From Gavia stellata (Eukaryota > Chordata > Aves > Gaviiformes > Gaviidae), in the NCBI RefSeq assembly GCF_030936135.1, contig NC_082603.1:25758880-25822879 (forward strand): 64,000 nucleotides of DNA, given 5' to 3'. The position numbers and the translations under genes are program-made. Below are positions 1 to 15,123 of the stretch, piece after piece. Each line of letters opens with the position of its first letter. Within the stretch, counting starts at the first letter, position 1. The notes beneath the pieces are model-generated. The model had not been told where the DNA came from and made no database searches. It saw nothing but the letters and a program-made list of their open reading frames with translations.

Positions 1-3000
1 CAGAGTTAGTGAAATAGGGAAAAAAGGACTGTCAGAACTTTACAGAAGACCAAATTCTTGTTCTTTCTTTTCAAACAGTAGAACTGACAAATTGAATTAG
101 CACAAAATACAGATGTGGCAAAATATGATTCTAAAAACAATTCAGTGCTGGCAGGAATTAGTCCATTGTTAAATACACTGAGAAGCTGGTTGGAAGCAGA
201 CCATGACCTAATGGGTCTAGCATTACTATTGCAGCTGTGTGAAACCATTCAACTAAATAAAGAGCCCAGTGAAGAAAGTGTGCTGGATTTTTAAGATTCT
301 CCTAGTTTAACAGGATGTGCCAAGTCATTGTTTTAACTGTGGGCCAGATCCTTAAGTGCTGTAAGGTGCCTAGCTCCATAGCAAGCACTGAGATGATGCT
401 GATTTTCACAATTTGATAATCTGACCCCCCAAATTAAATTCTTCTCATGGTTTCCCTGGTGATACCACTATGAAAGGCTGTACAGAATTGCACGGATCTG
501 TCCACTCTACAGCACTGTGATGTCAGAGGGAGTATGGATGCATAAGTGAAAGCAGGATTTCATTCATCCTTACGTGACAAGTCCCTCTGAGACTGGTGCA
601 CATTTTGCTTTTACTTTGATTGTAACAGTGATGCTGGGAAGCAGAATTACTGATGGGAGAAACCTGATTGGGGTCCTCCCTGACACTTCCGTTTGTCGGA
701 GATAATTTTGTTTGGAATCACTCAGTGGGGTTAATTGCACTCAAAATTATGCTTCAAATTCATATTATAGGAGACTTTTGTAGTGCTGTTGTTTAAGGTA
801 AAAGCCCAGTGCAACAGACCCTGCATACTGTATACTGGCAATATATGGATCCAAGGATTTATCTAGTACACCACAATCCCCTGTTTTCCAATATGTTTTT
901 GAGGTACAACATAAATACATTTTCAGGGGTCAGCAGCCAGGCTTACTGACCTATTTCTGCCTGCAGCATTTCTTCTTTATCTGAGTGGAGCCAGGCACAG
1001 AGGAAATCGTGACAGGAGTGCCTGTGCTAATGAAGGGTTTGGGTTGAAGATTTGGTGCATCACTGGCATGGCCTTCCAGAGGTCTCTAGTTCTCACTGTT
1101 CCACCTTAAGTCAGCAGGAGCTGCCTGTGCCTCTCCTCTTTGAAAGTCAACCCCTAGATGTTACCTTCAGGCTTCTAGCTGTTCAGTTCAAGTTACAAGA
1201 TTACACCTGTGCTAGCCTGTCTGGGAGCTTTGTGATGCAGATGCAAAAACATCAGAGAAAGATTAATATAACCAGCCATTGATTTATTATGTTCTAGGAA
1301 GTAAGGGATAAAGCAAGCTGGCGTGATGCCCTGAGCCCAGCCTCTATGACGATTTCTCTTGTCCTGACATACATCCACCAGCATTTATCTTGTCTCTTCC
1401 CCTTCCTCTCCCTCTAGTTTCTCAAACTTCAGGAGTTTCTTTTGGCAGGCATGCTCCTCACTGCTGCTGATGCTGGAGCTTTCCTCTGAGCTTTCGGAGA
1501 GGAGATACTTCATTGCTATCATGTCCTTCTTGTTCATTTGTAAGCAGAGGCAGGAGGATTCGCTCACCTTAAATGACTCCCCCCACATATTCTGGCACAT
1601 GTCAGTCCCATTTGCGTACATCTGTGTGTCAAATAAGAAATGCATCAATTACATTTAAAAAGAATTGAGTTAAAATCAATTGTATCAAATTGATGTAAAC
1701 ATATATTACTTTTTAAAAATTAGTACTAGATTATAAAAAAGCAGTGTGCAGTCATTCACTGTCTTGCTGTGTGCCATGCTTCATTACTTCTAAGATATCT
1801 TAAAATGTTACTCAGGCCCACCACTGGCAAAAGAGATTTGCCTGTTGTGAGAGCAAGTGATTACACAAAGTGCAAAGTGGTCAACAGCCAGCCCTTTGTT
1901 TCCACCCTGGGGCTAACAGCCCAGCTAGCTTTCTGGGTCTGACAGACCAAAGCTGTGTGTGAGAGCCTGTACAACTTGTAGCATGTCAGTACATTCTGAC
2001 ATGTCTCTGGATCTGAGTAGTGCTGAAAGTGCCAGACTGAGAGCTTTGAATATGGGAATCTTAGTACCTACAGGCTAGAGACAGCCCAGTGGAGTCACAG
2101 CTCCATGGGATCTCACTGTGCCTGCTGCAACGTACATCATGACCGGGCAGGACCTCACAGACAAAGAGAAGGGACATAACTTAGAAACTGCCTGAAGCAA
2201 AGAAGTTTTCTTCAAGCTTCCAAGTGCTGTGTCCAGTAGTGCAATGGCCTTTCTGGCTCAAGAAACTGTAAACTGCAGCTTCTTGCACTCTCTGCAAGTG
2301 AATCTGTCCTATTCTTGATACTACACTGTTTTGTAAGGCTTCTCTGTCACAGGACCTGTACAACCACACAACAAATATATTACTTGTTTGCCAAGCTCAC
2401 ATTGTGACAACCTTCTGTCCGCCCAGCTTGAGTTTGCCTAAAGATTATTAGCTTAGGAGTTATCACGTCCAGCCACAAAGTGGGCAGGATATACACTTAA
2501 TCTTGCCTCATTTCTGCCATGTGTTTGTGGTTGAAGTTCAATCTTTTCTGTTTCTGTAAAGGAACCTTTAAGTAATCCCAGAAGCAATGCTAAGAATGAA
2601 GTTGGGGGTGGGAGTGATGGCAGGAGTAGAAGCCTTGGGAATTAAGGAGTGGGAATGTTAATGACTGAAACAGTGGGCCAGGCAGCAGGACTGCTGGGCT
2701 CCATTGCTGACTGATTCACCTTGACCATGTCACCAGCATCTCTCTGAAGGAAGCTGTGTTTCACCTGTAGTAGTACAAGTAGTCCTTGCACATGACGCCA
2801 ATTCCTTAATCCTACAGTGTTTCTCTTAGTGCTGTGATTTCTGGATGGTGTGCTGGTTTATGTCAGCTCATATAAAGATCTGACACTGAATCTCGGAGAG
2901 TGCCCTGTCTTTGTAGTTGGGAGATTTCTGCATGGAAGCTGCTCTGTGTGCAAAAGATTAATGATTACAGATTTAAGTCTATTATGTGGAAGTGGGACTG

Positions 3001-6000
3001 GGCATCTGTAATCCTGCAGCTGCTTCTGCCCCACATGTTTTCCACAACAAGTTCTTCTTATAAGATGTCTCCCTGTCTCCCCACATGCGAAACTATGTTG
3101 ACCTATACTGTGCAGGAAGGCAGACGAGAAGAAATCATAATCATCGCTTTTGCCTTAGAAATCTATCCTTTGTGAATAATACAGAGTCCATTCCAAATAG
3201 CCCCAAAGACTCTGTAGTCTGTAAAACAGCTTTTCAGTTCACACCATCTCTAGCCAGGGCTCGCTCCATGGATGATGCAGTTGCTGGAGGAGGAGTGTGG
3301 AGGTTGGCCAGCGCACTGGGAGCAATGCAGGGTCAGAAATGGAAAGGTTGCTGCATCTAGTTCTCTCCTTGTGTTCTCAAGGCAGGCAGATCTTAGCTGT
3401 TTCTTTCCCATTATTCCTGTGCTTTTAGGCAACATTAGAAGTTTTCTTCCAGCTCCTGTACAGTTCCTGTATTTCTACCTGCTTTTAGCTAATCCTTCCA
3501 GAAAGTATTCAAAGCTGTCATGTGGGTTTTCTTAGGTCTGTATGCAAGAGACATGGCTACATCCTATTCTTAGGTCTCACAGGTTCTGTAGCATGTATTC
3601 ATGCTCTTCTACTTGCTAAACTGGTAATTTTATTTGACTTTCCTCCTAACTCTGCTTAAAGATAGCCAGAATGCTGCAGCAAAGAGTGTACACAGCCCAT
3701 TTACCAAACATGTCCCTAAATTACTGCAAAGGATTATGATTCTTCAGCTTCTTGGAAAATGTTCTAGTTTGTTCATTAACATTGCTTGGGGAGCACTCAG
3801 CTGGGAGAACAATGACAAAATGCGCCTCATTTTAGCCAGGCTAAAACTGGCTATGATCCATTGTGCATTCTTAATATTCAGCATTTGCTCAATATCTAAC
3901 ATTTGTTCCAAATAGTCCTTACAACCACTTGTGTATGTCAAATGTAGGGCTGCTGACTGCTCCTCAGTATGAGCTGAGGGCATCAAAAGAAAGTAAGCAT
4001 CTGTCCACAGTGCTCTGACATTGGAAAACCCTCTGTGCCTCTAGGTAACAGTAACTTTCTTCTCCATGAGTTGAGTCCAAACCAAGCGAGTCTAATATTT
4101 GTATATCATGTAATTTTCATATGGGAAATGTGTTTTTTTAATTTCTCTGAAAAAACTTCATCTTTATTCTTCTTTACCATGCAAGCCTATTTTTAGTGAA
4201 AAAACATGGGCAGTTTAGGGTGTGGTTCCATTTAGTTTAGGAATAGCTGCGCCTGGCTTCAAGTGATAAGACCTCTGGATTTGCTGCATGTTTTTCCCTG
4301 CGGATGGTATATTTTCTTTAAGAAGTAAGTACGAGGGAATTCAAGGTTAAAAACTCCTATCTCTGGACCAGGGACAGTTTCAACAGGGACTGGAGATTAT
4401 TTACGGAGATTATAATTTCATTTTTCACTTCATCTGAAACTACTGATGATTTAGCACATCTGGGAAACTAAGCTTTAAGTTTCCGCAGCCCATTTGTTTT
4501 TTGTCCACCTTCCGGAGCCTGCTGATTAGTGTCACTTTTGCAAAGCAGACAGCAATCCTGCACTAACTGGACTGTGACTTCCACTTATGTCAGTTGCTGA
4601 ACGGACTTCTGGAAGTACATGCACTTGACTTAAATTCCAAACAATGAATCCGGGATCTCTGCAAGCCTTACTACCAGTCCCTAAGCACTATACTTAAATT
4701 TTGTTTACTTCTGCAATTTGTACAGTTTCCATGGTCTCGGTGAAGTTCAACTGTTAAAAATATTCAAGTAAATGTAGCAGTTTTGGGCTGTATGATATTG
4801 CCCTGATGCTAAACTTACTTGAGTCACTAGAAAAAATCCTACCTGACTCTTGCAAAGTCTGTGGATCAGGTTGAAGGCAGCCTTGCTCCTGTAAGTCTTG
4901 TCAGTTCTCACTTTAGACACTTTTGTTCATAAAATTAGTTATCCCAACCATTACACTTTCTCAGAAAGATGGGATGAGGTCTCAGAAAGCTTGCCAGTGC
5001 TGCTCTTTAACCATCAGAGTTATACAGAACAAAGTTAGCTCTGCCTAGCCATTGGCAGACACAATGGAGAACACAGATCAGAGATATGATAGGTCTACGG
5101 AGAACAGAAGAATGTCAGGACTTAGGGATTTGCAGGATAGAGAAGGACTTGAACATAACAAGATGAAATAGAGAAAAGGGCAAAGATGCCTAATACGCAA
5201 GAAAACCTTAAAAATTCCTTAGTGATTTGGGAACTTACATCCCAATTTAAAAAGACAGAGGTGTGTAAAGCCCCACATTATGTAAGGAACCTTATAAAAC
5301 TCATCTCAGTGTCTCTCTTGTATGAACAAAGTTCATTTATCTTTTACTTTCTAAACCCCACTGTGGTTAAGTATCAGTGCTTGAACTTTTGTTTCACAAG
5401 TGGTATGAATAGTGATTAATTAAAAGTATATATACTTAAAGTGATCTACATAAATATAAATGTTTTAAAATTTATATCCTTAAAAAGTCTGATGTAGGTA
5501 TGGCTTGAAACTGCTGAAGTAAAAATAATTCACCTGTTGCATTTTACACCCACATATTCAGGAAAAAAAAGAAGAACTCTTAATGCGATTTTTTTCTGCT
5601 GCAGTTGATCAGGTTTTCTTACCTCACTGTACGGAATACATTTATTCTTACAGTGGTTTTCTCCACTTTCATCCCATTCCCAGTCCGTCAGCCAGTTATG
5701 AACACATACGGAATCATCTTTGCAGGCTTCATACCTTCATGGACATTAGTGTGGAAGATACAGTTACTTCTCTCACTTTTTTTTCAGTGGACTCAGATTC
5801 AACTCAAAAAGTCTATGTGGGCTATGCTAGTAACGTGGCATGGTTGCACAGTGCAGCTTAGCAACAGATCTTCAAGAAGTGTGCACATGATCACATGTAC
5901 ATAAACTCTGAGCTGTCCAGGAAGACCCAAATCCCCATGAAAACTGAACAGTTCACCCATTACATTTTATACTCACAGGCTTAAGTAAAGGGCTTGTGTT

Positions 6001-9000
6001 CTGAGGAGCAACACTTGTTCATGCAGTGTTTTCTGCTTGATTATGTTTGCTGATGTTACTGAGCGGAGGAAATACTGTGTGGGAGGGAGTTTCATGAATG
6101 CTGATGTTCAATATTGTGACCGAACACAGGTACGCTAAGAGTGAACGGTCACTTGAGGGAGATGTGGGATAAGTTTGTATTTATGAATTAATATGGGAAA
6201 GGAAGAATGGTATTTCCCGGGCAGGGGTTTGCTATGAGGAATGTTCACTAAACTAAGGAAAATCCACAAAGAACAAAATCATATAAAGGAATAAGCTGTC
6301 AGCCTCAGAATGATGTTTTCAAAGTTAAACTTAAAGTGAAGGAGGAAAGATAACAGTCTTGTAGGGTATAGGGTCCAAAATTTTAAATTTAAGTTATTTT
6401 TAACTTGTAAGTGGTAATGTAAAAAAAGCCTATAAATGGCCTGGAACGAGTACGGTATGCAACTGGCTGGCCTATGTGGTGAGAGATATCATGACTTACC
6501 ATTATCCTACATAATCTTCTTCCTTCCACTTCTTTTTATGTTCTACTTTTTGGCTCTTACCTTTCTTAAGGATTGCTTTCTGCAAATCAGTTAACATCTA
6601 CTTAAATTTAGTCTCAATGGCTTCAGGCAGACTCTTCACACCAGTAACTGAGAGTGCCAAAACCATGAGGCACAGCTTTCAAAAAGTTTGCGTAGTTCAG
6701 CATGGTATTTATAATTAATGCCTTTGGATATATTTTCCGTTTGTCATTTTTAATCTTCAGGGTCATGTTTCCAAAACTACTTTGATATCCTGAGGGCTGC
6801 AGACTTACATTTTAAAATGAAAAATGAGGTTGTTATGTGGTCATAGAACTACAGGAACTAGACATTGCAATACATTTGCACATGCAGAAAGGTAAGAACA
6901 TACACATCTGCAGAACCTTTACATAGGTTTTCTAGGCTTTTTGGAGAGAGAAAGAGGAGTTACAGGTGGAGGGTAACCAGGGCCTGAACTAAACAGGTCT
7001 GGGGCAGGAGACACGTATTCACAAATGTGTTCATCTATGAATCTGCTGTCAGAGGCAGGGGCTTTGCTGGAAATACAGGCTGCAATTTGATAAATTAATA
7101 TAAGGTGACACTAATAGGCAGATCCTACCAGTTTGTGCCGTGACTGGATTTGGGACTAGGGACAATAAGAATAATGGTTTGTTGTTTGTTAGCTGCTGCG
7201 TGTACCCTGACTGAGAAAGACACGCAGAGGTAACTCCCCAGTGACAGCTGTTTATCTAATGTTAGTCGCTTTGCCTGCCTGAAGACACACCAGTTAGGAG
7301 CATTAATGCAAACTTTTTGTTAATCACCATCTATGAACTCTCCACATACCAGCATCGGATTCAACAATTAGCCCTTGATTCTTCAAGCCACGTAGGCATG
7401 TTCTGTACGTTACGCATGCACTTAAATTCATTTCTTTCCAGCAAAGTCAATCAATAGCTACTGTGAGCTGCCTAATACTAGCACTTCCACTTAAAACAGT
7501 TGTGCCCTTCCCACAGGCTTCTTTTCTGGTTTCCTTTTTAATTTGGCTAAATATTTTTCAGCCTGATGTGTTCCCAGAGCAGGGTTACTTCCCAGCATCT
7601 CAGACAGCGCTGCTGGCACATGGGCGGGGACAGGGTAGGGGAAAGAATGAGCAGCCGTTGGGGCTTAGGAGAAGGCAGAACTGCTTCTTTTGAAATTAGC
7701 GTCACCTTCAGTTACACTTTTCAAATTATGAATATGTATTTCAGAGTTTTACTGAACTGGGGCATTCATTCTATGCATTTGGTTTTCTCAGTAATCTGAA
7801 TTAAATATGTTTATTGAAGTATGTGTATTTTTATTCACTATTATCTATTGAATTGTCAGATGAAATGTTTCCAAATTATGATTATTGCCTGACTCTGTTG
7901 TTTGTTATATAAGCAGGTAGCAAGGCATAACGCTATTGTGACGATTTTTTCTTTATCCCTATGGAAGTAATTATGAAGCTAAGTTATGAAAAATAATGAC
8001 TTATGAAAAGTCTGATTTCTGCTGTCCAGAAACCCATGTTTTTTTCAAACATCAATTAAAACCTGTGAGAAATATAAACATAAATACTTAGAAGATCCTC
8101 CCTGAACATATGAGTTCCCTATCCACAATGGGCAGGATATTTTTATTTTAAAGCTTTTTTAAAATCATTTTCTATAATTAGCTGTTTCTCTTCTAAAGGG
8201 AACAGGGCCCTTTCACAGGTGGATCAGAAAATGGCTTGTACATCGGGCTCTTTCAAAAGCAATAGTTTTAGGACTAGTGGGAGCAAGGAATCCTAAGACA
8301 ACAGGAAGAGAAGGAAGGCCCCAAGCTAGTCAGATGAATTTCTTTTAAATGAAGTCACTGCTCATTCAGAATCCTCTGCACATTTCTGGCCACAAAGACA
8401 TACAGTATGCAGCAGGCACACTCACGGCATGTAGAGAAAGTAGGTCACATCACTAGCAGTGCTACAGCACGCTAAAGGGACACCAGTGAATAGAACATGA
8501 AAAAATGTTACTTTAAATGACCAGAAAGAGTGGGAATTCTGTCCAGGCTCTTTTCTAGCCTCAGGCCTTAAGCAGGGTGAGGGAATGGGTCTGACATTGG
8601 CATTAGGCAGGCACACAGACTAGCATTCACGGTAATGGGTCATCATTACATTTTTGATTCAGGCCAGGCATCTGTGACGCCAACAGGGGTAATAGATCAT
8701 TGTTCAGTATTTGTTTAGAGTAGAGCCTGCTCTCTGCCAGGAGACTTTATACTGGAAAAGGGTCAGTTTTTCCTGTGCAGCAGCTCTCAATCACACCCCC
8801 CCATACTTTCCAACAACAAAAGTTAAAAATGCTATTTACCTAGAGGTTCTGGCAATACCCAGGGGACATGGAGGGTTTTGCTATGTGATATTGACGCACC
8901 ACATACACTTTGGTAGAAATCGCATATATACTAAGACTGGCTTAAACCAGTTCATAGATGCAAACTAAACTTACAGGGTATATTTTCTTTCATCTTTACA

Positions 9001-10343
9001 CTTTCACTGGATATAGCAGTTTGGTGATGACTTCGTGTGCTACTTATTTTGGGATACATTTGTTTTAGATATTGGTATTCTATTGCTTTGCCTGGTAGAT
9101 CTATTCTAAAGCTCACTGGCAATTCCAATGCTTTAATATGCAAATGCTTTCAAATTTTGGTAATATTTGGTTCTGAGCTTTGAGATTCTGAGCACTGAAG
9201 CAAATTCAAGGTCTCAGTCTTTATCTTCAACGTCAATAATTTGGATTCAATTTAGAAGATTACCAAAAATTTAGGAAGGAAGGCTGAACATGACAAATCT
9301 ATTCCTGAGGCACATGGAGTTTCCTAACACAGAAATAAAATTCATCACTAGAGGAAACTCTAGGGAAGTTAAGAAATACATCAGCCCTTCTCACTATCTT
9401 CCATTACAAATCCAAGCTATGCTTCTTGTTTTCTTCTCTGGCACAAAGAAATGAAGAAATTTTTAAAGGCAAATCCTACCAAAATACTGCACTGCATACA
9501 TGACTTTGCCCTTGGAGAGAAGGTGAACGTGAAAATGGATCCACGTGTCAATAATGTTCAAGTTGCATAACCACTAGGGAAAGCACTGTACAGAGCAGCA
9601 CAAAAGAACCTGACCATGTGCTACCGTGTGTTCTGTATTGTCTGTGCTTCCAAGAAAAGCTCTTTTATAACATTTTTAGAAGTAATAACACAGTTTTCCG
9701 TGATTTTCAGAGCAGCCTAAGAGATTCAGACATTCACAGTTCATTACTTTCAAGGGATGCTAGCAGTTATAACCCTATAGCGTGAACACAGCCTGTGCTG
9801 TTTGCACTATGCTTCACACCAATTTAAACATACAGACAAGTTACTGTAGTTACTAGGCACAACATTAATATGGTACTGGCTGAGATTTATATGACATTAT
9901 TTAAGATCCAACATCTCATAACAGTGAGGGAGGGAGGGAGAGATACATCCTGGATATGGACCACTGAAAAAATCTCAGTACCCCACCTGGATATAATGCT
10001 CCTACCCCAAGACTAAGGATAGATGGGTGCTGGGTTGTCCCACTACATGTCTTGCACTCAAAAAATAATGTGATTCCCTGATGCTATATTTTGGGAAACA
10101 AAATTAAATGCTATTATGCTTGCTCATTGCTATTAATATTTTTAGCATTACTTGGCTGCAAGTTTCTCTGAGATTCAGGCTTTCAGAAGTGGTTTTAGAG
10201 AGAGGGATGATGGAAGGTAAGAGAAAAGGCCAAGGGTGAAAAATTAAGGAATTAAGCTAATTTGTTATATGAATTAATTTAAAACATACAGGAAGTGGCT
10301 GCTTTCATGATTTTGTAGTGCATTTTATACATATAAAAGAAAT
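1..10343. other. Intergenic DNA, no gene recognised
   Basis: AT-rich DNA with stop codons in every frame at short intervals. Open frames are under 100 codons and none resembles a protein family I know. One minus-strand frame near 1.4-1.65 kb is listed separately as a weak candidate. A short GGGA-type purine run sits near 9.93 kb. I found no exon of IPP, the gene that lies upstream of MAST2 in mammals, but short exons could be missed by eye. Confidence 0.6.
1385..1648 (-). other. Unresolved 87-codon open frame with Ser/Glu-rich tail
   Basis: On the minus strand an 87-codon frame has a Cys-containing front half (C..MW and CLCL spacing) and a tail rich in Ser and Glu followed by Lys/Leu. Within it, around 1570-1577 on the minus strand, the DNA reads AAG then GTGAGC, a good splice-donor match, so the frame could be part of an exon ending there. 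I do not recognise the protein, and a frame of this length is expected by chance in this much DNA. It is recorded only because composition and donor coincide. Confidence 0.12.
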
Positions 10344-10370
10344 ATATCATATCATATCGTATCATATCAT
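10344..10370. repeat. ATATC pentanucleotide microsatellite
   Basis: About five units of a five-base repeat (ATATC with one C-to-G interruption), a simple short tandem repeat in intergenic DNA. Confidence 0.8.
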
Positions 10371-13300
10371 GATCAAGTATTTAGATTTAAAATGCTAACT
10401 GCATAAATGCTAACTCACAGGCATGGACTTTTCAAAGGGTGGGCAGGCCCTCACTGCTGTTAGTGCCTGTGAATGTGGCAAGAGCTCCTCCATCACATAA
10501 GGCAGTTCTAATGCCACTGCACTGCTTCGTCACTGACAGCAGGGCGGTGCTGTCCCTGAGTCACTAAACTCTGACAGTGACTTCATCCTGCATTCAGCCT
10601 GTGTCTATTATTTTGATGGTAGTAGCTTAGCAAAGGAAAACGTAGAGATGGCAAACAAGAAATGAACAGGAAAAACAAGAGAAAAGCCATAAAGGTGGTA
10701 CAACACCATCGAATCTTACTTCCACTTGATTGGGAGATCTGTGCTTCATCCACGCATTCTCCTTGACAGCTAAGTAACACAGGCATATAAAAGCTAAATA
10801 AAAATACTTTGATAAAAAGCTGAACCTACCAGTCATCACAAAAGCTTTGACACAATGGAACAGACTGAATAGCAGCAGTGTAGTTGGGATGGATCCAGCG
10901 AGCAGCATGTGGAGAACACCGGTAAAAGCACTCAATTTTCTTTGTAAAATCTTCACAGCTGTGGTGTGTGAGAAAAGCCACAAATAAGCCAGTTTCTTAT
11001 CATCCAGGCTATAGCCTAAGTTTTCTAGGCCTGCTTTGATGTGGATGCAACACTACAGATTAGGAGAAAAACATAGAAAAGCATCCTTTTGCCCTGTTAA
11101 TGTCTAGGTTCCAAACTCATTCCTTTGGCATTGTGTGCAGACTCTGACCGTGCAATTACCATAGCCAGCTAAAGAGTGCACAAATGTTTCCATGCATATT
11201 TCAGCCCTATTTGTGTAAGCTTTCCGTAAACTTCTGAGCCTTGAGTTTTCCTGGCAAGAACAATCCCAGGCAATAATAAAATATAGTTTAAAACTATAGT
11301 ACGAAACTCCTATGCCATAGTCTCATGGTTTCACTCATCTTTAGGTTTTCCCACAGCCCAGCTGAAGTTACTTAAAAATGCATACTGTTGCTGCTCTTCT
11401 GGGAGTGACAGGCAATAGCTGTTACTTCTGCACATCTGTTTTTACTTAATTGTTTTGTACTTTCATTCTTTTATTTTTATAACTTGCCATGTTTCACAGC
11501 TCTAACATCTAACAGGGTACTAAAAACCTTAATTATGAAGACATTCTTCATGGTTACAAAACCCACAGGACTACAAGAATTTTTATTCTAAATATTCAGA
11601 AGTTTCATTTCTGCAAGATTTAATCATCTAGTTAATCTGCTTTCTAAACAGAGAAAGAAGCCTGGTCTGTATTGACTAGGGGTCACACTCACTGACTGGT
11701 ATGTGATGGTTGCTTTGGAGAGCTACAGAGGTGCGGTGTGGTTGTTACCTACTGGGTTTATGGCGTCTTATTATTGCTCGATCTGGTTCTATACTGAAAG
11801 CAAACTTGAAAAAACATAACCCTTTCTTGATAAACTGGCATAAATCCTTCTGCACAAATAGTATATACTTAGGGATTCATGAGCTTTTGTGAGAGGAGAA
11901 GAAGAGCCAGATGTTGGTCAGATATAGAGAAAAGATGATGGGAACTAGACTGGGTGGCATCATCTCTAGGGCAACCTAGGGACTGTCCATCAGCAATTCC
12001 AGGGGGAGTTACCATTAGCTGTGTGGCTGCTACAGCACAGATCTATTGAAACAGGACACAGACAACATCAAAGCTGACTTACGATTTACTGAGCTGCCCA
12101 CATCTGTTCCAGTAGCTGTTGTTTACTTTAATTACTGGGGAATGAGCCAATTGCTCTGTGAAGTTTGCATAGCAACAGGAAGCTGTTAGGAATGAAACAG
12201 AGATCTTGCAATAAGGATTTTCTTTAATATTACATTTGGAAGATTCAAAATGTGAGACAAATCTATTTTGGTCCATAACATGATAAAATCTCTTAGTACT
12301 AACTAGAAGATGTACTCAAGCTCTAATATTTTTGGTTTTGGAAGCAGCAGTGTGAAAGCTAAGTAAGGTGGACTGGCATCAACTGTGCTTTGTCAAGGTG
12401 TGCCAAGAGAGCCCAAAGAATTTTACTAGTGTTCTGCCAGATGTTATATCCTGCGGGATACTAACTCTGAAAGCTACCAAACATAAAAAAGAGTTGAAGA
12501 AATGTTATAAATACCACACTTTGCTCACTATAGAATTTTGATTTTAACCTTTCCCAACTCGTGTCTGCTACATTTAATTAATTTTTATTCTTGATACAAT
12601 AAGCCAAATTCATCTTTACTGTAAACTTTTTTAAGCGGATGGAGCTACAAGAAAAGTAAACTGCATGAGAATTTTTAAAAGACAATAAATGAAACCAATA
12701 AGAATTTTGCAGTTGACTGTTAAGAACCCGAATCTTACTCTTGATTTGCATGCAGCAAAATGCCAATGAAGGAAGCTTTTCTAATGCAACTTATACTGCA
12801 TCTTACATATTTTTGAGAAATTAAGGGAACTGCCAGAACAATCAGTGTGTACAAAGAGGTACTTCAGGCTATCTTAGGTGAAAATTAAGCTACTCTTACA
12901 TTCAGAGTACAGAGTGCATTCATGCATATTTGGCTCAGGACTTGGCCTCAGTTTGTGGGTGTCGCCTTCCGGACATCCATATTTTTGGCAGGTAGATGAC
13001 ATTATGACAGCAAAGAGGGTGACAGCAAACCTCAGCATTGTTGTTCAGTTCTTTTTCCTGTATGGAGAGAAGTCTTTATTTATATCCTTTATTTCTAGGA
13101 GAAGCCATGACATTAAAAGGAAGGACTGCTTTAAAAAAGCTACATATATAACCAAATAAAATGTGCTTAGCAAAGATGCACACATAAATATTAAGACACA
13201 CATTCTCCCTTTCTCTTTGCTTATATCTGAACACTTATAGTTCTGCTACATATTTTTGAGGTTCAGGGGTGAGTGATAAAAGCCACCAATAGTTCAGGCT

Positions 13301-15067
13301 ATTTATGAAAATGTTATAATTTTCAGTATTTAAGAAAATTATTTTAAATTTCTTACACCAACCTGAATTTATCTCTGAACACTTCCAAGAAACATTCCTC
13401 TGCTTCACTAGATTTGAAGAAAAGATTGATTAGTTCTAAAACTTGCAGAGTTGTTTTGCACACTTGGAAACGACACATTTAATAAAGCTGCAAGTGAGCT
13501 AATAGTGGTCAGCAACTGAGCTGGATAAATTACATTGACAACTTGCCTTTGTTGAGGCTATGCTAGTTTATACTTAAGAATCTGATCCATTATTTTCTGC
13601 CTTTTTTGTAGAGTTAGTTCAAAAATGCAAGATAAAACCATTTTGTCTGTGACACTAAAATTTCTCTAAACACAGACTACATATTAGTAAGCTATATAGA
13701 TAAATCTAGAACCTGTTACATAAATCAATGCATAATTCTTTATACATGTTACTAATCTAACCCTTCATTCTTTAGTTAAATATTCCTGTTATCTTTTTGG
13801 AATAATTTTGTCTGAATAAGGACTACAGCTCCTCTATGTACCTAGACTTTTCAGATATAAAGAAAACAACAAGTTACAGAAGAAGAAAACTTCTCTCCAA
13901 TTTCTCAGTAGTTTCTCACCTCTTTTGCCGTCCTTCTGGGTGATACTTCTCCCCGGAACAGGAACACAGTAAATTGCTTTTCTCATTCTCCACTTTATAT
14001 ACACACCATCTGGCATCAATGCTCCAGAATTTGTTTGCCCTGGAAAAGTTCCTTGTCCTTTTGGAATGCTAACATAGATTTATCTCAAAAGCAGATGCAA
14101 TGACCAGCACATAATGCCCTTTTACTGCTTGCAAATGTCGACATGATAAAAGACGAAAGTATAAACATAGGTTAGGATTAGAAAAACAACAGCTCTCCTA
14201 TATACCAAATACAACTAACCCCCTGCTTGATTTTTCAATGATTCCTTTTATTATTAATTATTAGATTCATTTCTACAGTTGTTTCATGGGGCTTTTGTAA
14301 CAGATTAGGACTTCACTGAATTAGAGATGTTAAAAACAATGCTTCATACTTCAGCCTGACTGGCTTAATTTTGTCTACAGATATGATGGTTTCCTTGGCT
14401 TACACAGTAATTTTATTGCAGCCCCCGGAAGAGGATCCACATCTCCCAATTCCCAGGTCTTTGCTCTTTGTTCAAAAGACACCTTTAAAACCTGCTGCTG
14501 TTTGCTCTGGTTGCTCTACTTGCCTCCTACATGCCCTCCAACCACTGTCACAAGCACTGCAAGGAACTGTTGCTCATACTATTGACAGTGATTCCTGATT
14601 GGATTTCATTGTGAGATCTGCTTTCTGCAAAGAGGATTCTGCATCTGAACATAAACCATTGCATAAGGTAGACACGGTGATTACAAATAGCTGCACTTAC
14701 TTTCATAGATCAAATCTCGTTGAGTACCGTAAAGAGCAGTACCACTCACTACCTTGCAATTATTTAGATGCATAAGGAAAGTAGCATCTGTTGTTTTTGT
14801 GTTTAAAACAGAACACTGGTTTGTCAGATAATACTCTGGGGACATTATTTACAAACCTTTTCTGCTTGAAAAAGCAAACATTGGCATAGTGGAAGTGCGG
14901 TATGAATCTCATTGAGCAAACTTACTGAGCATGATAATAAAACAATCTCTATAAGCTATAGGCACTGATTCCTATCCTAGCTCTAGTAAATGCCTCAAGG
15001 CAAAAGTGTTGCTGGCCTAAAAAGAGCCATTTCCAGATCAGTGGAAACGGAGTGATTTTTATGTTCC
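10371..15067. other. Intergenic DNA, no gene recognised
   Basis: AT-rich DNA without a supportable coding exon or RNA gene. A 118-codon minus-strand frame at 10627-10983 is hydrophobic, matches nothing I know, and is of chance length. Confidence 0.6.
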
Positions 15068-15123
15068 AGAATGAATTTAATTAAGACAAGTTTAAAGAAT
15101 GAATTTAATTAAGGCAACTTTTA
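15068..15123. repeat. 28-bp tandem duplication (two copies)
   Basis: Two adjacent 28-base copies, 15068-15095 and 15096-15123, both beginning AGAATGAATTTAATTAAG and differing at a few positions. It is AT-rich with TTAATTAA cores. Likely a replication-slippage duplication. Confidence 0.8.
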
